Shown here: positions 18,842 to 29,362 of the stretch, in pieces
Position numbering within the stretch: the first letter of the stretch is position 1
How the letters are laid out: every line of letters begins with the position of its first letter
Source: Sphingomonadales bacterium Ga0077557
GTDB taxonomy: Bacteria; Pseudomonadota; Alphaproteobacteria; Sphingomonadales; Sphingomonadaceae
DNA: 64,000 nt
Reading direction: 5' to 3'
Assembly: GCA_001464615.1 (NCBI GenBank)
Contig: LNFI01000030.1
Location: forward strand, 1-64,000
Translations under genes and position numbers: made by a program
Notes under the pieces: generated by a model
Database searches by the model: none
Told to the model about the DNA's origin: nothing
The model's input: the letters and a program-made list of their open reading frames with translations, nothing else

Positions 18842-20266
18842 TCAGGCAGGCTCGCCGACGATGGTCTTCACTTCCATGAAATCGGTCAGGCCATATTTGC
18901 CATTTTCGCGGCCATTGCCCGATTGCTTATAGCCACCGAACGGGGCGTTGCCATCGGGGCTCCAGCCGTTGATCGTGACCAGCCCGGCGCGCAGTTTCGG
19001 TGCGACCTTTGCCGCCGCCGCCGGATCGCCCGAGATCGTCGCGGACAGGCCATAAGGTGTGTCGTTGGCGATCCGGATGCCCTCTTCCAGCGTGCCATAG
19101 CTGGTGATCGTGGCGACGGGGCCGAAGGTTTCCTCCTGCGCGATTTTCATGTCGGGGGTGACATCGGCAAACAGCGTCGGCTTGATATAATAGCCCGAAT
19201 TGCGGCCATCCGGACGCCCAACCCCGCCGGTTACCAAGGTCGCGCCTTCGTCGATCGCTGACTGGATCAGCCCCTGGATCTTGTCGAACTGCGCCTTGTT
19301 GACGACCGGGCCGATATGCGCGCCCATTTCGGCGGGGTCACCGACGGTTGTCGCCTCGAACATCGCCTTCGCGACGGCGACCGCACCGGCGGTCTGCGAT
19401 GTGTGGACGAGCAGCCGGGTAGGCGCGATGCAGCTCTGCCCTGAATTGGCGAGCACGCCCATCAAAGTCGGCGGCAGCACGGCCTGCAAGTCAGCGCCCT
19501 CCAGCACCAGATTGGGGGCCTTGCCGCCCAGTTCCTGATGCACCCGCTTGACGGTGGCAGCGGCGGCCTGGGCCACGGCGATGCCCGCGCGGGTCGATCC
19601 GGTAAAGCTCACCATATCGACATCGCGGTGGCTGGACAGCGCCGCGCCAACGCCGGGACCGTCGCCATTGACGAGGTTGAACACGCCCGCCGGCACCCCC
19701 GCCTTATCGAGGATTTCGGCCAGGATCATCGCACAGCCCGGTGCTTCTTCGGACGGCTTCAGCACGATGGTATCGCCAGCAGCGATCGCAGGCGCGACCT
19801 TGGCGGTGATCTGATTGAGCGGCCAGTTCCACGGCGTGATCATCGCGACGACGCCCAAAGCCTCATGCACGACGCGCGCCCGGCCCAGCCGTTCCTCGAA
19901 GGGGAATTCGTTCAGTGCTTTCAGCGTCGAGATGAAATGGCCAAGGCCTGCGGGCACCTGGGCGGCGCTGGCAAAGCCGATCGGCGCGCCCATTTCCTCG
20001 CTCACCGCCTTGGCAAGATCGGGCATGCGCGCTTTATATTCCTCGATGATGCGGGTCAGCAGTGCGGCGCGTTCTGCGACCGTGGTCTGCGACCAGCCGT
20101 CAAACGCGGCACGCGCAGCGGCGACGGCCTTATCGACATCGGCCTGGGTGCCGAGCGTGATTTCGGTGCATGCCGCTTCGGTCGCGGGGTTAATGACGTG
20201 ATGGACCGTGCCGCCTTCGCTCTCGACCCAGGCGCCGTTGATATAGTGTTTCAGATAGCTGTGCAT
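18842..20266 (-). CDS. Aldehyde dehydrogenase family protein
   Basis: PWNWPLNQI, FTGSTRAG, QELGGKAPNLV, GQSCIAPTR; start chosen at MHSYLKHY. Confidence 0.93.
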   Translation of the reverse strand: MHSYLKHYINGAWVESEGGTVHHVINPATEAACTEITLGTQADVDKAVAAARAAFDGWSQTTVAERAALLTRIIEEYKARMPDLAKAVSEEMGAPIGFASAAQVPAGLGHFISTLKALNEFPFEERLGRARVVHEALGVVAMITPWNWPLNQITAKVAPAIAAGDTIVLKPSEEAPGCAMILAEILDKAGVPAGVFNLVNGDGPGVGAALSSHRDVDMVSFTGSTRAGIAVAQAAAATVKRVHQELGGKAPNLVLEGADLQAVLPPTLMGVLANSGQSCIAPTRLLVHTSQTAGAVAVAKAMFEATTVGDPAEMGAHIGPVVNKAQFDKIQGLIQSAIDEGATLVTGGVGRPDGRNSGYYIKPTLFADVTPDMKIAQEETFGPVATITSYGTLEEGIRIANDTPYGLSATISGDPAAAAKVAPKLRAGLVTINGWSPDGNAPFGGYKQSGNGRENGKYGLTDFMEVKTIVGEPA

Positions 20267-20366
20267 GGCTTGCTCTCCACTGGGTCTGCGACGTTTCGCG
20301 ATCATCTTATCGCCGCGAGGGATGCCAGCGAGGGCGGTGGGTTGCAAGGTGAAACGGGGGAGGTGG

Positions 20367-23300
20367 TCACGCTTTGCCGAAGCGGGGGACCTGATAATCG
20401 GGGCGGAGCCAGCGAATCTGGCCTGCCGCTTCGTCCGTGGCACGTTCGGCGTTGAGCGCGACGAGGCGGGCGACGATCTCGGGCGCGGGCAGCGGGTGCG
20501 GCCAGCCATAGGCAGCGGCGACGGCGGCGTCGATCTGATCATGCAGCCGCGCGACGATGCCGGCGCGGGCGGCGCGGGCGCGGTCCTGATCGGCATGGCT
20601 CAGCGGCGCGCCGCTCGCGAGCTTGGCGCGCAGATTGTAGATTTCGGTCATCGTCAGCTTGGGGACTTCGGCGAGCGCTGCCTTGCGGGTGGCGTCGAGT
20701 TCCTCGGCAAGCTCGGCGATGATGCGGCGCTGGTCTGGCGTGGCATCGGGGAAGGGGAAGGGGTCGAACACCTTGGATTTCACATAGACGCTATCGTTGC
20801 CCATGCCGATCCAGCCGCCGGTGACAAGCGCCCATTCGACATGCTGTGTCGAGGACAGCACGCCGAGATGGAAGGCGTCGGCGGTGCCAATTACGAGCAG
20901 CTTGTTATCGGGCAGGATCGTCGCGTCGAGGAACTGGAAGATGCGGTGCTTGGCGGTTTCGACGGTGGCGATGTAGCGGGGCAGGCCGTCGAGCGCGGGG
21001 CGCATTTCCTGTCTGGGTTTGCCGTGTAGCCACCACATTCTTGCGTAGGCTTTGGCGTCGGCCGTGGGCGACCTGACTGCCTGGGCTTCCCGCTGGGGGC
21101 GAATAGTGGCGTCAAGATGCTGATAGACTTCGGGAAAGCGGGTTCGGACGTCCTTTTCGGTCAGGCCGAACAGATCGATCACCAGTGCGCCGCGCGAATT
21201 CTGGAGCAGATCGCGCCCGTTGCGATAGGGGCGGATATACGCCTCCAATCCGGGACGCTTGCCCAGCCCGAGCGCTTCGGCTTCGGCAGGCGACACGATG
21301 AACCCTGCGCCGTGCAGCTTGACGCCGGGTGACGACAGACCTTCATTGGCCAGCAGCGGCACAACGCTGGTTACGTCGCTCCCCACCGTCAGATCGGCAT
21401 TGATCCGCCCCGGCGTCTCGACCGTCAGGATCATCGGATCGTCGGTTTCCAGCCCCGATTCCTGCGTGACGCTCACCAGCGTGCCGGGCTGGTCACCCCG
21501 CCCGGCAACTGTCATCGCGATCCGCACGGCTGCGGCATCCTTGGTCGCGCGCGTCCAGGGGTGATCGGGGATGGCGTAAAGCAGGGTGAGGCCACTAAGC
21601 CCCTCCCCTTTAGGGGAGGGGATGGGGGTGGGGGCTGTCAGTCTCACCGAGTCGGCGCTTGGGGAGAGCCCCCACCCCAACCCCTCCCCTGAAGGGGAGG
21701 GGCTTACACCGTTCGCGTCGCCAGTGGGGATGGCCCCCTCCGTCGGCTGCGCCGCCACCTCCCCGTGCCGGGGAGGATTGAGATACCCCTCGATCACGCG
21801 CCTGCTGAACGTCTGGGTGATGCTGTTGGTCGTCACGAAGCCGAAGCGGTGCAGGCGGGTGCCAGTTGTCGTCAGGATATGCGCGGCGTGATCCCACCAG
21901 TGCATCACGAAATCGGCGGAAGGGGGCACGCGCGGATTGGCCTTCCACAGCGCCTCGGCATAGTCGCCGCCAAGCTGGGCGCGAATATCCTTGCCGCCAA
22001 TAAAGGGCGGATTGCCGACGATGAAATCAGCCTCGGGCCAATCGGGCACGGCGGGGTTCGCCACATCGGGCTCGCCCGTCGGGGTACGGCGCAGCACCGC
22101 GTCAAAGCCGCCATGCCGCCCGCCATTGATGTTCGACAGCGTCGGCAGCACCGGATCGCCGATGGCGTCGGGGTGGTTGGCCAGCCGGTGGCGCAGCCAG
22201 CCGATCCACAGCACCAGTTCGGCAATCACCGCCGCGCGCGGATTGAGTTCGAGCCCGAGCAATTGATTGGGGTGAACAGCGGGCGCAATCGGATCGCCCA
22301 GTTCGGTGGCGAGCTGGATCACTTCGCTTTCGAGCTGAAGCAGCAATTCCATCGCGACGTACAGAAAATTCCCGGTGCCGCACGCCGGATCGAGGATGCG
22401 AAGTTGGGTGAGCCGCGTGTGGAAGGCGCGCAGATCAGCGAGCGCGGCGGCACGGTCTCCCGTATCGGCATGGGCGCGCGCGGCATCGCGCGCGGCGGCC
22501 CATTCGGCGGACAGCACCTCACCAATGGTGACGCTCACCAGCCGCTGGACATAGGGGCGCGGCGTATAATGCGCGCCAAGCTTCGCCCGCTCGCTGGTGG
22601 TGAGCACTTGTTCGAGCAGCGTGCCGAAAATTGCGGGTTCGACCGATCGCCAATCCTGCCGGGCTGCCACAAACAGCTCGCCCTTGAATTCGGCGGGCAG
22701 ATCGAACACCTGCGCGGTGCTGAACAAATTGCCGTTGAAATGGCGCACGGTTGCGTCGCCAAAGCTCCAGAAGCGATCATGTTCGTCGCCCCGGTTCATC
22801 CGGCTCCACAGATCGGCCAGGCCGCTGCGCCACCACTGATCGGACTTGGCGCGGGCTTCATCGAGGAAATTCTGGAAGCTTTTCTCGGGTAGTAGCCCGA
22901 CATCCTCGGCGAACATGCAGAACAGCACGCGCATCAGGAACAGCGACGTATCCTCGATCCCGCGGGCGAGTTCGTCGTCGCTGCGACCGGGGCGCTGGGC
23001 GCGGTGGTTGGTCTCGAGCGCTTCAGCGACGCGGCTCAGCCGCTGGGCGATATCGCGGGTGACTTCGACCGCACGGGCGCGCGGGTCGACGCTCGCCGGA
23101 TCGGTCCAGATACCGCGCAGCAGTGCCTGGACCTTGGGGTCGGTCAGCTGCTCCAGCGTGATCCGGTAATTCTGCTGATCGGGGAAGAATCCGTAACCGC
23201 GCCCGTCGCCGGTCCAGTCGAAATAAAGTTCGAAGGCACGGCCAATATCCGCAACGATCAGGAAGGGCGGTGATTTGTGGATGCCGCCGGGCAGGCCAAG

Positions 23301-23717
23301 CGAATAGCGCTCCGCCTGCACGCGCGCATCGGCCATCAGCCGGTCATATTTGGGCGGGCGTTTGCCGGTCGCATCGACATGGCCGATGACATGGCCGAAC
23401 AGGTCGGTCACAGCCTCCACCGGTGCCGACACGGGCTCGGGCGGCAGCGTTTCGCCGGGCTTGATCTGGCTCTGCTTGGCTTCAAGGATGAAATGCCCGC
23501 GCTTGTACAGATCGATGCGGTGCGTGCCCTTTTTGCCAAAGGCGGCTTCGGATTTTACCGGCGCTTCGAACTGGTAATCGCCAAGCCCCGCGCCCTTGGG
23601 GTGGGGCAGCGGCAGATCAAGCGCCGTGCAGAATTCGGTGAAGAACATCTGGTAGTTGGCGCGCTCTGCACCGCCTTCCTGCCCCAGCCACCGGGCGATA
23701 AACACAGATAATTCCAT
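20367..23717 (-). CDS. Class I SAM-dependent DNA methyltransferase, type IIG/MmeI-like with N-terminal PD-(D/E)XK-like segment
   Basis: HRIDLYKRGHFILEAKQ; motif I ILDPACGTGNFLYVAMELL; motif IV FIVGNPPFIGGKD; C-terminal TRD-like region. Confidence 0.85.
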   Translation of the reverse strand: MELSVFIARWLGQEGGAERANYQMFFTEFCTALDLPLPHPKGAGLGDYQFEAPVKSEAAFGKKGTHRIDLYKRGHFILEAKQSQIKPGETLPPEPVSAPVEAVTDLFGHVIGHVDATGKRPPKYDRLMADARVQAERYSLGLPGGIHKSPPFLIVADIGRAFELYFDWTGDGRGYGFFPDQQNYRITLEQLTDPKVQALLRGIWTDPASVDPRARAVEVTRDIAQRLSRVAEALETNHRAQRPGRSDDELARGIEDTSLFLMRVLFCMFAEDVGLLPEKSFQNFLDEARAKSDQWWRSGLADLWSRMNRGDEHDRFWSFGDATVRHFNGNLFSTAQVFDLPAEFKGELFVAARQDWRSVEPAIFGTLLEQVLTTSERAKLGAHYTPRPYVQRLVSVTIGEVLSAEWAAARDAARAHADTGDRAAALADLRAFHTRLTQLRILDPACGTGNFLYVAMELLLQLESEVIQLATELGDPIAPAVHPNQLLGLELNPRAAVIAELVLWIGWLRHRLANHPDAIGDPVLPTLSNINGGRHGGFDAVLRRTPTGEPDVANPAVPDWPEADFIVGNPPFIGGKDIRAQLGGDYAEALWKANPRVPPSADFVMHWWDHAAHILTTTGTRLHRFGFVTTNSITQTFSRRVIEGYLNPPRHGEVAAQPTEGAIPTGDANGVSPSPSGEGLGWGLSPSADSVRLTAPTPIPSPKGEGLSGLTLLYAIPDHPWTRATKDAAAVRIAMTVAGRGDQPGTLVSVTQESGLETDDPMILTVETPGRINADLTVGSDVTSVVPLLANEGLSSPGVKLHGAGFIVSPAEAEALGLGKRPGLEAYIRPYRNGRDLLQNSRGALVIDLFGLTEKDVRTRFPEVYQHLDATIRPQREAQAVRSPTADAKAYARMWWLHGKPRQEMRPALDGLPRYIATVETAKHRIFQFLDATILPDNKLLVIGTADAFHLGVLSSTQHVEWALVTGGWIGMGNDSVYVKSKVFDPFPFPDATPDQRRIIAELAEELDATRKAALAEVPKLTMTEIYNLRAKLASGAPLSHADQDRARAARAGIVARLHDQIDAAVAAAYGWPHPLPAPEIVARLVALNAERATDEAAGQIRWLRPDYQVPRFGKA
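21597..21777. repeat. Composite of inverted GC-rich repeat units inside the methylase coding frame
   Basis: AAGCCCCTCCCCTTTAGGGGAGGGGATGGGGGTGGGGGCT inverted against AGCCCCCACCCCAACCCCTCCCCTGAAGGGGAGGGGCTT, then CCCCCTCCGTCGGCTGCGCCGCCACCTCCCCGTGCCGGGGAGG. Confidence 0.88.
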
Positions 23718-23780
23718 CGGCCTGTCCTGCCCGCGCGCACCGCAAAAGGAAAGGGGCGGGGGCCGCGCCCTTGGCTCTCT

Positions 23781-24458
23781 CTATCCGTCAAACCCCACAA
23801 ACACCGCCGCTTCATCAACCGTCTTGCGCGTTGAGACCACCGCATTGGCGGGAAAGCTGTCGTCGGGCCAGCCAAGCGCGATGCTCTTCATGATCACCTG
23901 ATCATCGGCAATGCCCGCATGCTCGCGCACCACGGGCGATTGCATGATCCCCTGGCTGTTGATCACCGTGCCCAGCCCACGCGACCAGGCGGCGTTGACC
24001 AGCGCCGTCGCAACCGCGCCGCAATCAAACGGGGTGTCGTCACTGCCGTCGAGGACCTTGTCATAAGTGATGATGACGCAGACGGGCGCGTCAAACTGGC
24101 GGAAACCGCGCAGCACCCAATCCTGGCGCATCGCCTGATCATCGCGGGCGATGCCCATTGCGGAGAAGAGCTGCTTGGCGACGCCGATCTGCCGGTCGCG
24201 GTGCTGGCCCGCAAACGCCTGGCCCGTCCGGAACTCGCGCGATTGCGGGACGCCGGCCAGCGTCCTTTCAGTATTGCCCGCACGAATGCGATCCAGCGGT
24301 TCGCCGGTGATGACGTAGAAATTCCACGGCTGCGTATTCATTGATGACGGCGCCCGCATGGCAATGGCCAGAATTTCCTCAATCAGCGCGCGAGGGACGG
24401 GATCGGGCTTGTACCCGCGGATGCTGCGGCGGCCGAGCATGACGTCGTCAAATTGCAT
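23781..24458 (-). CDS. Nitroreductase family protein
   Basis: MLGRRSIRGYKPDPVP...RAPSSMNTQPW. Confidence 0.92.
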   Translation of the reverse strand: MQFDDVMLGRRSIRGYKPDPVPRALIEEILAIAMRAPSSMNTQPWNFYVITGEPLDRIRAGNTERTLAGVPQSREFRTGQAFAGQHRDRQIGVAKQLFSAMGIARDDQAMRQDWVLRGFRQFDAPVCVIITYDKVLDGSDDTPFDCGAVATALVNAAWSRGLGTVINSQGIMQSPVVREHAGIADDQVIMKSIALGWPDDSFPANAVVSTRKTVDEAAVFVGFDG

Positions 24459-24528
24459 GGGGGCTCCTGAAAAGGGTTGCGGCGGGCAGGCGTAGCGAAT
24501 TGGGCGGCAGAGGGAAGCCCCAACGCAA

Positions 24529-24560
24529 AGCGCCCGGGATGTTCCCACCCCGGGCGCTTC
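24529..24560 (-). terminator. Hairpin downstream of glnA (11-bp perfect stem)
   Basis: AAGCGCCCGGG ... CCCGGGCGCTT. Confidence 0.7.
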
Positions 24561-24583
24561 GGCTTTTGTCGTGATCGCGTGGA

Positions 24584-25996
24584 TTACGAGCTGTAATACA
24601 TGTCATATTCAACCGGGCTCGGCGTCATTTCCCAACGGGCGACGTCAGCGCGCTTGATCTCGATATAGGCTTCGATCTGATCCTTGGAGAACACATCGCC
24701 CTTGAGCAGATAGTCCATGTCCGCCTCCAGGCTGTCGAGCGCCTCCCGCAGCGAACCACACACCGTCGGGACCAGCTCGAGCTCGGCGGGCGGCAGGTCG
24801 TACAGGTTCTTGTCCATCGGCTCGCCCGGATGGATGCGGTTCTGGATGCCGTCCAGCCCCGCCATCAGCAGCGCCGAATAGCAGAGATACGGGTTGGCGA
24901 GCGCGTCCGGGAAGCGGAACTCGACGCGCTTGGCCTTGCTGCCCGTGCCATAAGGAATGCGGCACGACGCCGAACGGTTGCGGCTCGAATAGGCCAGCAG
25001 CACCGGCGCTTCATAACCCGGTACCAGCCGCTTGTAGCTGTTGGTCGACGGGTTGGTGAAGGCGTTCAGCGACTTGGCGTGCTTGATGACACCGCCAATG
25101 AAATACAGGCACATGTCGCTGAGGCCGGCATAGCCATTGCCCGCAAAAAGCGGCTGGCCCTTTTCCCAGATCGAGATGTGGGTGTGCATGCCCGACCCAT
25201 TATCTTCCTTGATCGGCTTCGGCATGAAGGTTGCGGTCTTGCCATAAGCGTGTGCGACCTGGTGGACGACGTACTTGTAGATCTGCATCCGGTCCGCCGT
25301 GGTGACGAGCGTGCCGAAGGTCAGGCCAAGCTCATGCTGCGCGGCGGCGACTTCGTGGTGATGCTTGTCGCATGGCAGGCCCATCTCGATCATCGTCGAG
25401 ACCATCTCGCCACGGATGTCCACGGCGCTATCGACCGGCGCAACCGGGAAATAGCCGCCCTTGGCGCGGGGGCGATGGCCCAGATTGCCGCCCTCATATT
25501 CGCGGCCGGTGTTGCCGGGCAGTTCGATATCGTCGATCTTGTAATAGCTTGTCGAATAGCTGTTTTCGAAGCGAACATCGTCGAACATGAAGAATTCGGC
25601 TTCGGGGCCGACATAGACGGTGTCGCCGATGCCGGTCGTCAGCAAATACTGCTCGGCACGCTTGGCGGTCGATCGCGGATCGCGGGCATAGAGCGCGCCG
25701 GTCGATGGTTCGACGACGTCGCAGAACAGGATCATCATCGGCGTGGCCGAGAATGGATCGACATAAACCGCGTCAAGATCCGGCTTGAGGATCATGTCCG
25801 ATTCGTTGATCGCCTTCCAGCCCTCGATCGAGGACCCGTCGAACATCAGGCCGTCGGTCAGCTCGTCCTCGCCGATCACTGACGAGACCATCGTCAGATG
25901 CTGCCACTTGCCCTTGGGATCGGTAAAGCGAAGATCGACCCACTCAATCTCGTCGTCCTTGATCATTTTCAGGATTTTGCCGGCGTCGTTGGCCAT
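24584..25996 (-). CDS. glnA: Type I glutamine synthetase
   Basis: 470 aa; [27 protein letters not shown]-type motif, adenylylation region LYDLPPAE. Confidence 0.98.
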   Translation of the reverse strand: MANDAGKILKMIKDDEIEWVDLRFTDPKGKWQHLTMVSSVIGEDELTDGLMFDGSSIEGWKAINESDMILKPDLDAVYVDPFSATPMMILFCDVVEPSTGALYARDPRSTAKRAEQYLLTTGIGDTVYVGPEAEFFMFDDVRFENSYSTSYYKIDDIELPGNTGREYEGGNLGHRPRAKGGYFPVAPVDSAVDIRGEMVSTMIEMGLPCDKHHHEVAAAQHELGLTFGTLVTTADRMQIYKYVVHQVAHAYGKTATFMPKPIKEDNGSGMHTHISIWEKGQPLFAGNGYAGLSDMCLYFIGGVIKHAKSLNAFTNPSTNSYKRLVPGYEAPVLLAYSSRNRSASCRIPYGTGSKAKRVEFRFPDALANPYLCYSALLMAGLDGIQNRIHPGEPMDKNLYDLPPAELELVPTVCGSLREALDSLEADMDYLLKGDVFSKDQIEAYIEIKRADVARWEMTPSPVEYDMYYSS

Positions 25997-26089
25997 TGGT
26001 CTTGCCCTTTCGAATTAAATTGTCTCACCGGCGAACCGGAGAATCATGTTGCGGCGCAATGCGTACTTTTCACATAATGCTGCGCTGCG

Positions 26090-26636
<547 letters not shown>

Positions 26637-26640
<4 letters not shown>

Positions 26641-27488
26641 CGACCAAATTGCGCCAATCCTTGCTCGGCTTTTTTGGGGCGGCTTCGCTGGTCGCGGTTC
26701 TGGCTGGATGCTGGACGGCGGCTGATGCCGGGGTGGCGATCGGGGTATGGGGCCGCATGATCGCGGCCTGGCTGGTCGGCTTGGTCATAGCGATCGCCAT
26801 GGGTTGGTCTGGATCGCGCGGCGAGCAGCGCCTGGCGGGCATCGCGCCGCTTATCGTGACCGTCATTGCCCTGTTGCTGCTGGCGGCATGCTTTGCTGAT
26901 CCGGGGTTGCAGGGCGTCCATCGCTGGATTGTCGTTGGTGCGATTCGGATCAATGCGGCGGCGATCGTCCTGCCGCTGATGATTGTGGTGCTGGGCCAAC
27001 GGGTATGGGGCCCCATCGCCATGATCGCCGTCCTGCTGTTGCTGGTGGCGCAGCCCGATGCGTCGCAGGCAAGCGGCTTTGCCGTCGCTGCAATCATTTT
27101 GCTGCTGGCGGGCAAGCGCACGCCGGGGGCGTTGGCATCAGTCGCGGTCGTGGCCGTACTGGGCATGATCGCCTGGTCCCGCCCGGATCCATTGATAAGC
27201 GTTGCCGAGGTTGAAGGCATTATCGGCCTGGCATGGCAACGGGCGCCGGTGGTTGCGGCCGTCGCGGTCGTGGCGCTCACGCTCGCGACAGCCGCGCCGA
27301 TCTTAAGCGGTTTTCGGTCGAATCGGGCCACGGCTCTGGCGCTCGCAGCCTATCTGGCAGGTACCGCCATCGCCCCAGCGATCGGGGCCTTCCCGGTGCC
27401 GCTGGTCGGCATGTCAATGAGCCCGATTATCGGCTTCTGGTTGGGCATCGGGGCACTCGGCGCACAGCGTCAGGCTTCTCGGCCCTAA
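26637..27488 (+). CDS. Polytopic hypothetical membrane protein
   Basis: 283 aa, ~8 hydrophobic segments. Confidence 0.7.
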
Positions 27489-28348
27489 ACGTCCTGGCCC
27501 CGCGCGTCCTGGCCCCGAGCTAAATAAGGCGGCTGATGCAGCCCCTTTGGACTCGTGGTGAAAATCTCGCAGCCGTCTTCGGTGATGCCGATCGAATGTT
27601 CGAATTGGGCGGAGAGCGATCGGTCGCGCGTCACCGCCGTCCAGCCATCGTCGAGCATTTTTACATCGGGGCGGCCGATATTGATCATCGGTTCGATCGT
27701 GAAGAACATGCCGGGGCGCAATTCCGGTCCAGTGCCGGGGCGACCGACATGGACGACTTCGGGCGCGTCATGAAACAGGCGGCCGACGCCGTGACCACAG
27801 AAATCGCGCACAACGCCATAACGATGCCGCTCGGCATGCGCCTGAATGGCATAGCCAACATCGCCGAGCGTGTTGCCGGGGCGGGCCTTTTCGATGCCGA
27901 GCATCAGGCATTCATAGGTGACGTCGACCAGCCTTCTGGCCTTTAAGGGGACGTCGCCAACCAGATACATGCGGCTCGAATCACCGTGCCAGCCGTCAAG
28001 CAACGGGGTCACGTCGATATTGACGATGTCGCCGTCCTTCAGCGTCTTTTCGCTGGGAATGCCGTGGCAGACGACATGATTGATCGAGATGCAGCAGCTA
28101 TGGGTATAGCCGCGATAGCCAATCGTTGCGGGGACGCCGCCACCCGCCATGATGAACGTGCGGACAAGATCGTCGATCGCCGCCGTGGTCACGCCGGGCA
28201 CGACATGCGGCACGAGCATGTCGAGCGTTTCGGCGGCGAGGCGGCCGGCCCGGCGCATGCCTTCAAAGCCAGATGAATCATGCAGCTTGATCGCGCCGGT
28301 GCGCGTCATCGGTGCCTGGGCGGTTACATTTTCGTAGACAGTCATCAT
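27485..28348 (-). CDS. map: Type I methionyl aminopeptidase
   Basis: GYRGYTHSCCISINHVVCHGIP, FCGHGVGRLFHDAPEV, EPMINIG. Confidence 0.96.
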   Translation of the reverse strand: MMTVYENVTAQAPMTRTGAIKLHDSSGFEGMRRAGRLAAETLDMLVPHVVPGVTTAAIDDLVRTFIMAGGGVPATIGYRGYTHSCCISINHVVCHGIPSEKTLKDGDIVNIDVTPLLDGWHGDSSRMYLVGDVPLKARRLVDVTYECLMLGIEKARPGNTLGDVGYAIQAHAERHRYGVVRDFCGHGVGRLFHDAPEVVHVGRPGTGPELRPGMFFTIEPMINIGRPDVKMLDDGWTAVTRDRSLSAQFEHSIGITEDGCEIFTTSPKGLHQPPYLARGQDARGQDV

Positions 28349-28409
28349 TTCAATATAGCGTGATCGTGCAGGCTTTGCGAGGGGGGCGGGGTTACGCTAT
28401 GCGGCGCGG

Positions 28410-29177
28410 ATGACCATTGCCGCCACCCCCCGCATCTGGACTGCCGCCCTTGTCGTGATTGGCGACGAAATCCTGTCGGGGCGCACCCAGGACAAAAATG
28501 TCGCGCAGATTGCCGCCTGGCTGAACGTCCAGGGCATTCGCCTGGCCGAAGTGCGCGTGGTGGCAGACAAAACCGACGCGATTGTCGAGGCGGTCAATAT
28601 CCTGCGCGCGCGCAATGATTATCTGTTCACGACCGGCGGCATCGGGCCGACGCATGACGACATCACGGTCGATGCGATAGCCGAAGCACTGGGGGTGGCG
28701 GTGGTGCATCACCCGCGCGCGCTTGCCGTGCTCAATCGCTATTATGAAACGCGCGGTGGGTTGACCGAGGCGCGCAAGCGGATGGCGCGGGTGCCAGACG
28801 GCGCCGATCTGATCGAAAACCGCATGTCGGGCGCGCCGGGTATTCGTATTGGCAACATCTTCGTGATGGCCGGCGTCCCGCACATCACCGCCGGCATGCT
28901 CGATGCGCTGACTGGCACCCTGGAAGGCGGCCTGCCCGTCCTGTCGCGAACGATTGGCTGCTGGGTCGCCGAAAGCGAAGTGTCTGACATTTTGCGCGAG
29001 GCCGAACGCAGCCATGATGGCGTGGCGATCGGCAGCTATCCGTTTTTTCGCGAAGGCCGGGTCGGCGCAAATTTTGTCGTGCGCGCGACTGATCAGGTGC
29101 TGGTCGATGGCTGTGTCGGCGCGCTGACCGATACGCTGGTGGCGAGCGGCTGGGTGGTGACCGAGGGCGGCATTTAG
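28410..29177 (+). CDS. Molybdopterin-binding / CinA N-terminal domain-like protein
   Basis: VVIGDEILSGRTQDKNVAQIA...FTTGGIGPTHDDIT. Confidence 0.88.
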   Translation: MTIAATPRIWTAALVVIGDEILSGRTQDKNVAQIAAWLNVQGIRLAEVRVVADKTDAIVEAVNILRARNDYLFTTGGIGPTHDDITVDAIAEALGVAVVHHPRALAVLNRYYETRGGLTEARKRMARVPDGADLIENRMSGAPGIRIGNIFVMAGVPHITAGMLDALTGTLEGGLPVLSRTIGCWVAESEVSDILREAERSHDGVAIGSYPFFREGRVGANFVVRATDQVLVDGCVGALTDTLVASGWVVTEGGI

Positions 29178-29230
29178 CCAGTAGCCTGCTTCGCGCTGCG
29201 CCCGGGTTCGGTGCGATGCCCCAAAGGCGC

Positions 29231-29362
29231 CTATCCGCGAAGCGCCACTGACCCGAGGGTCCGAATATCCAATAGATCATTGATCCCCGGGCGCGGCCCT
29301 CGATTATAAGAGTCCATCGTCAGTAGGGCCATGAGGACATCATTGTTCATTGAATTGTTCAT
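29231..29362 (-). CDS. Small ORF (43 aa), possible truncated remnant, coupled to lipoprotein gene by ATGA overlap
   Basis: MNNSMNNDVLMALLTMDSYNRGPRPGINDLLDIRTLGSVALRG. Confidence 0.45.
   Translation of the reverse strand: MNNSMNNDVLMALLTMDSYNRGPRPGINDLLDIRTLGSVALRG

Noticed and set aside
24830-25882. 350-aa ORF antisense to glnA
   Set aside because: glnA is unambiguous; antisense reading frame is a composition artifact.
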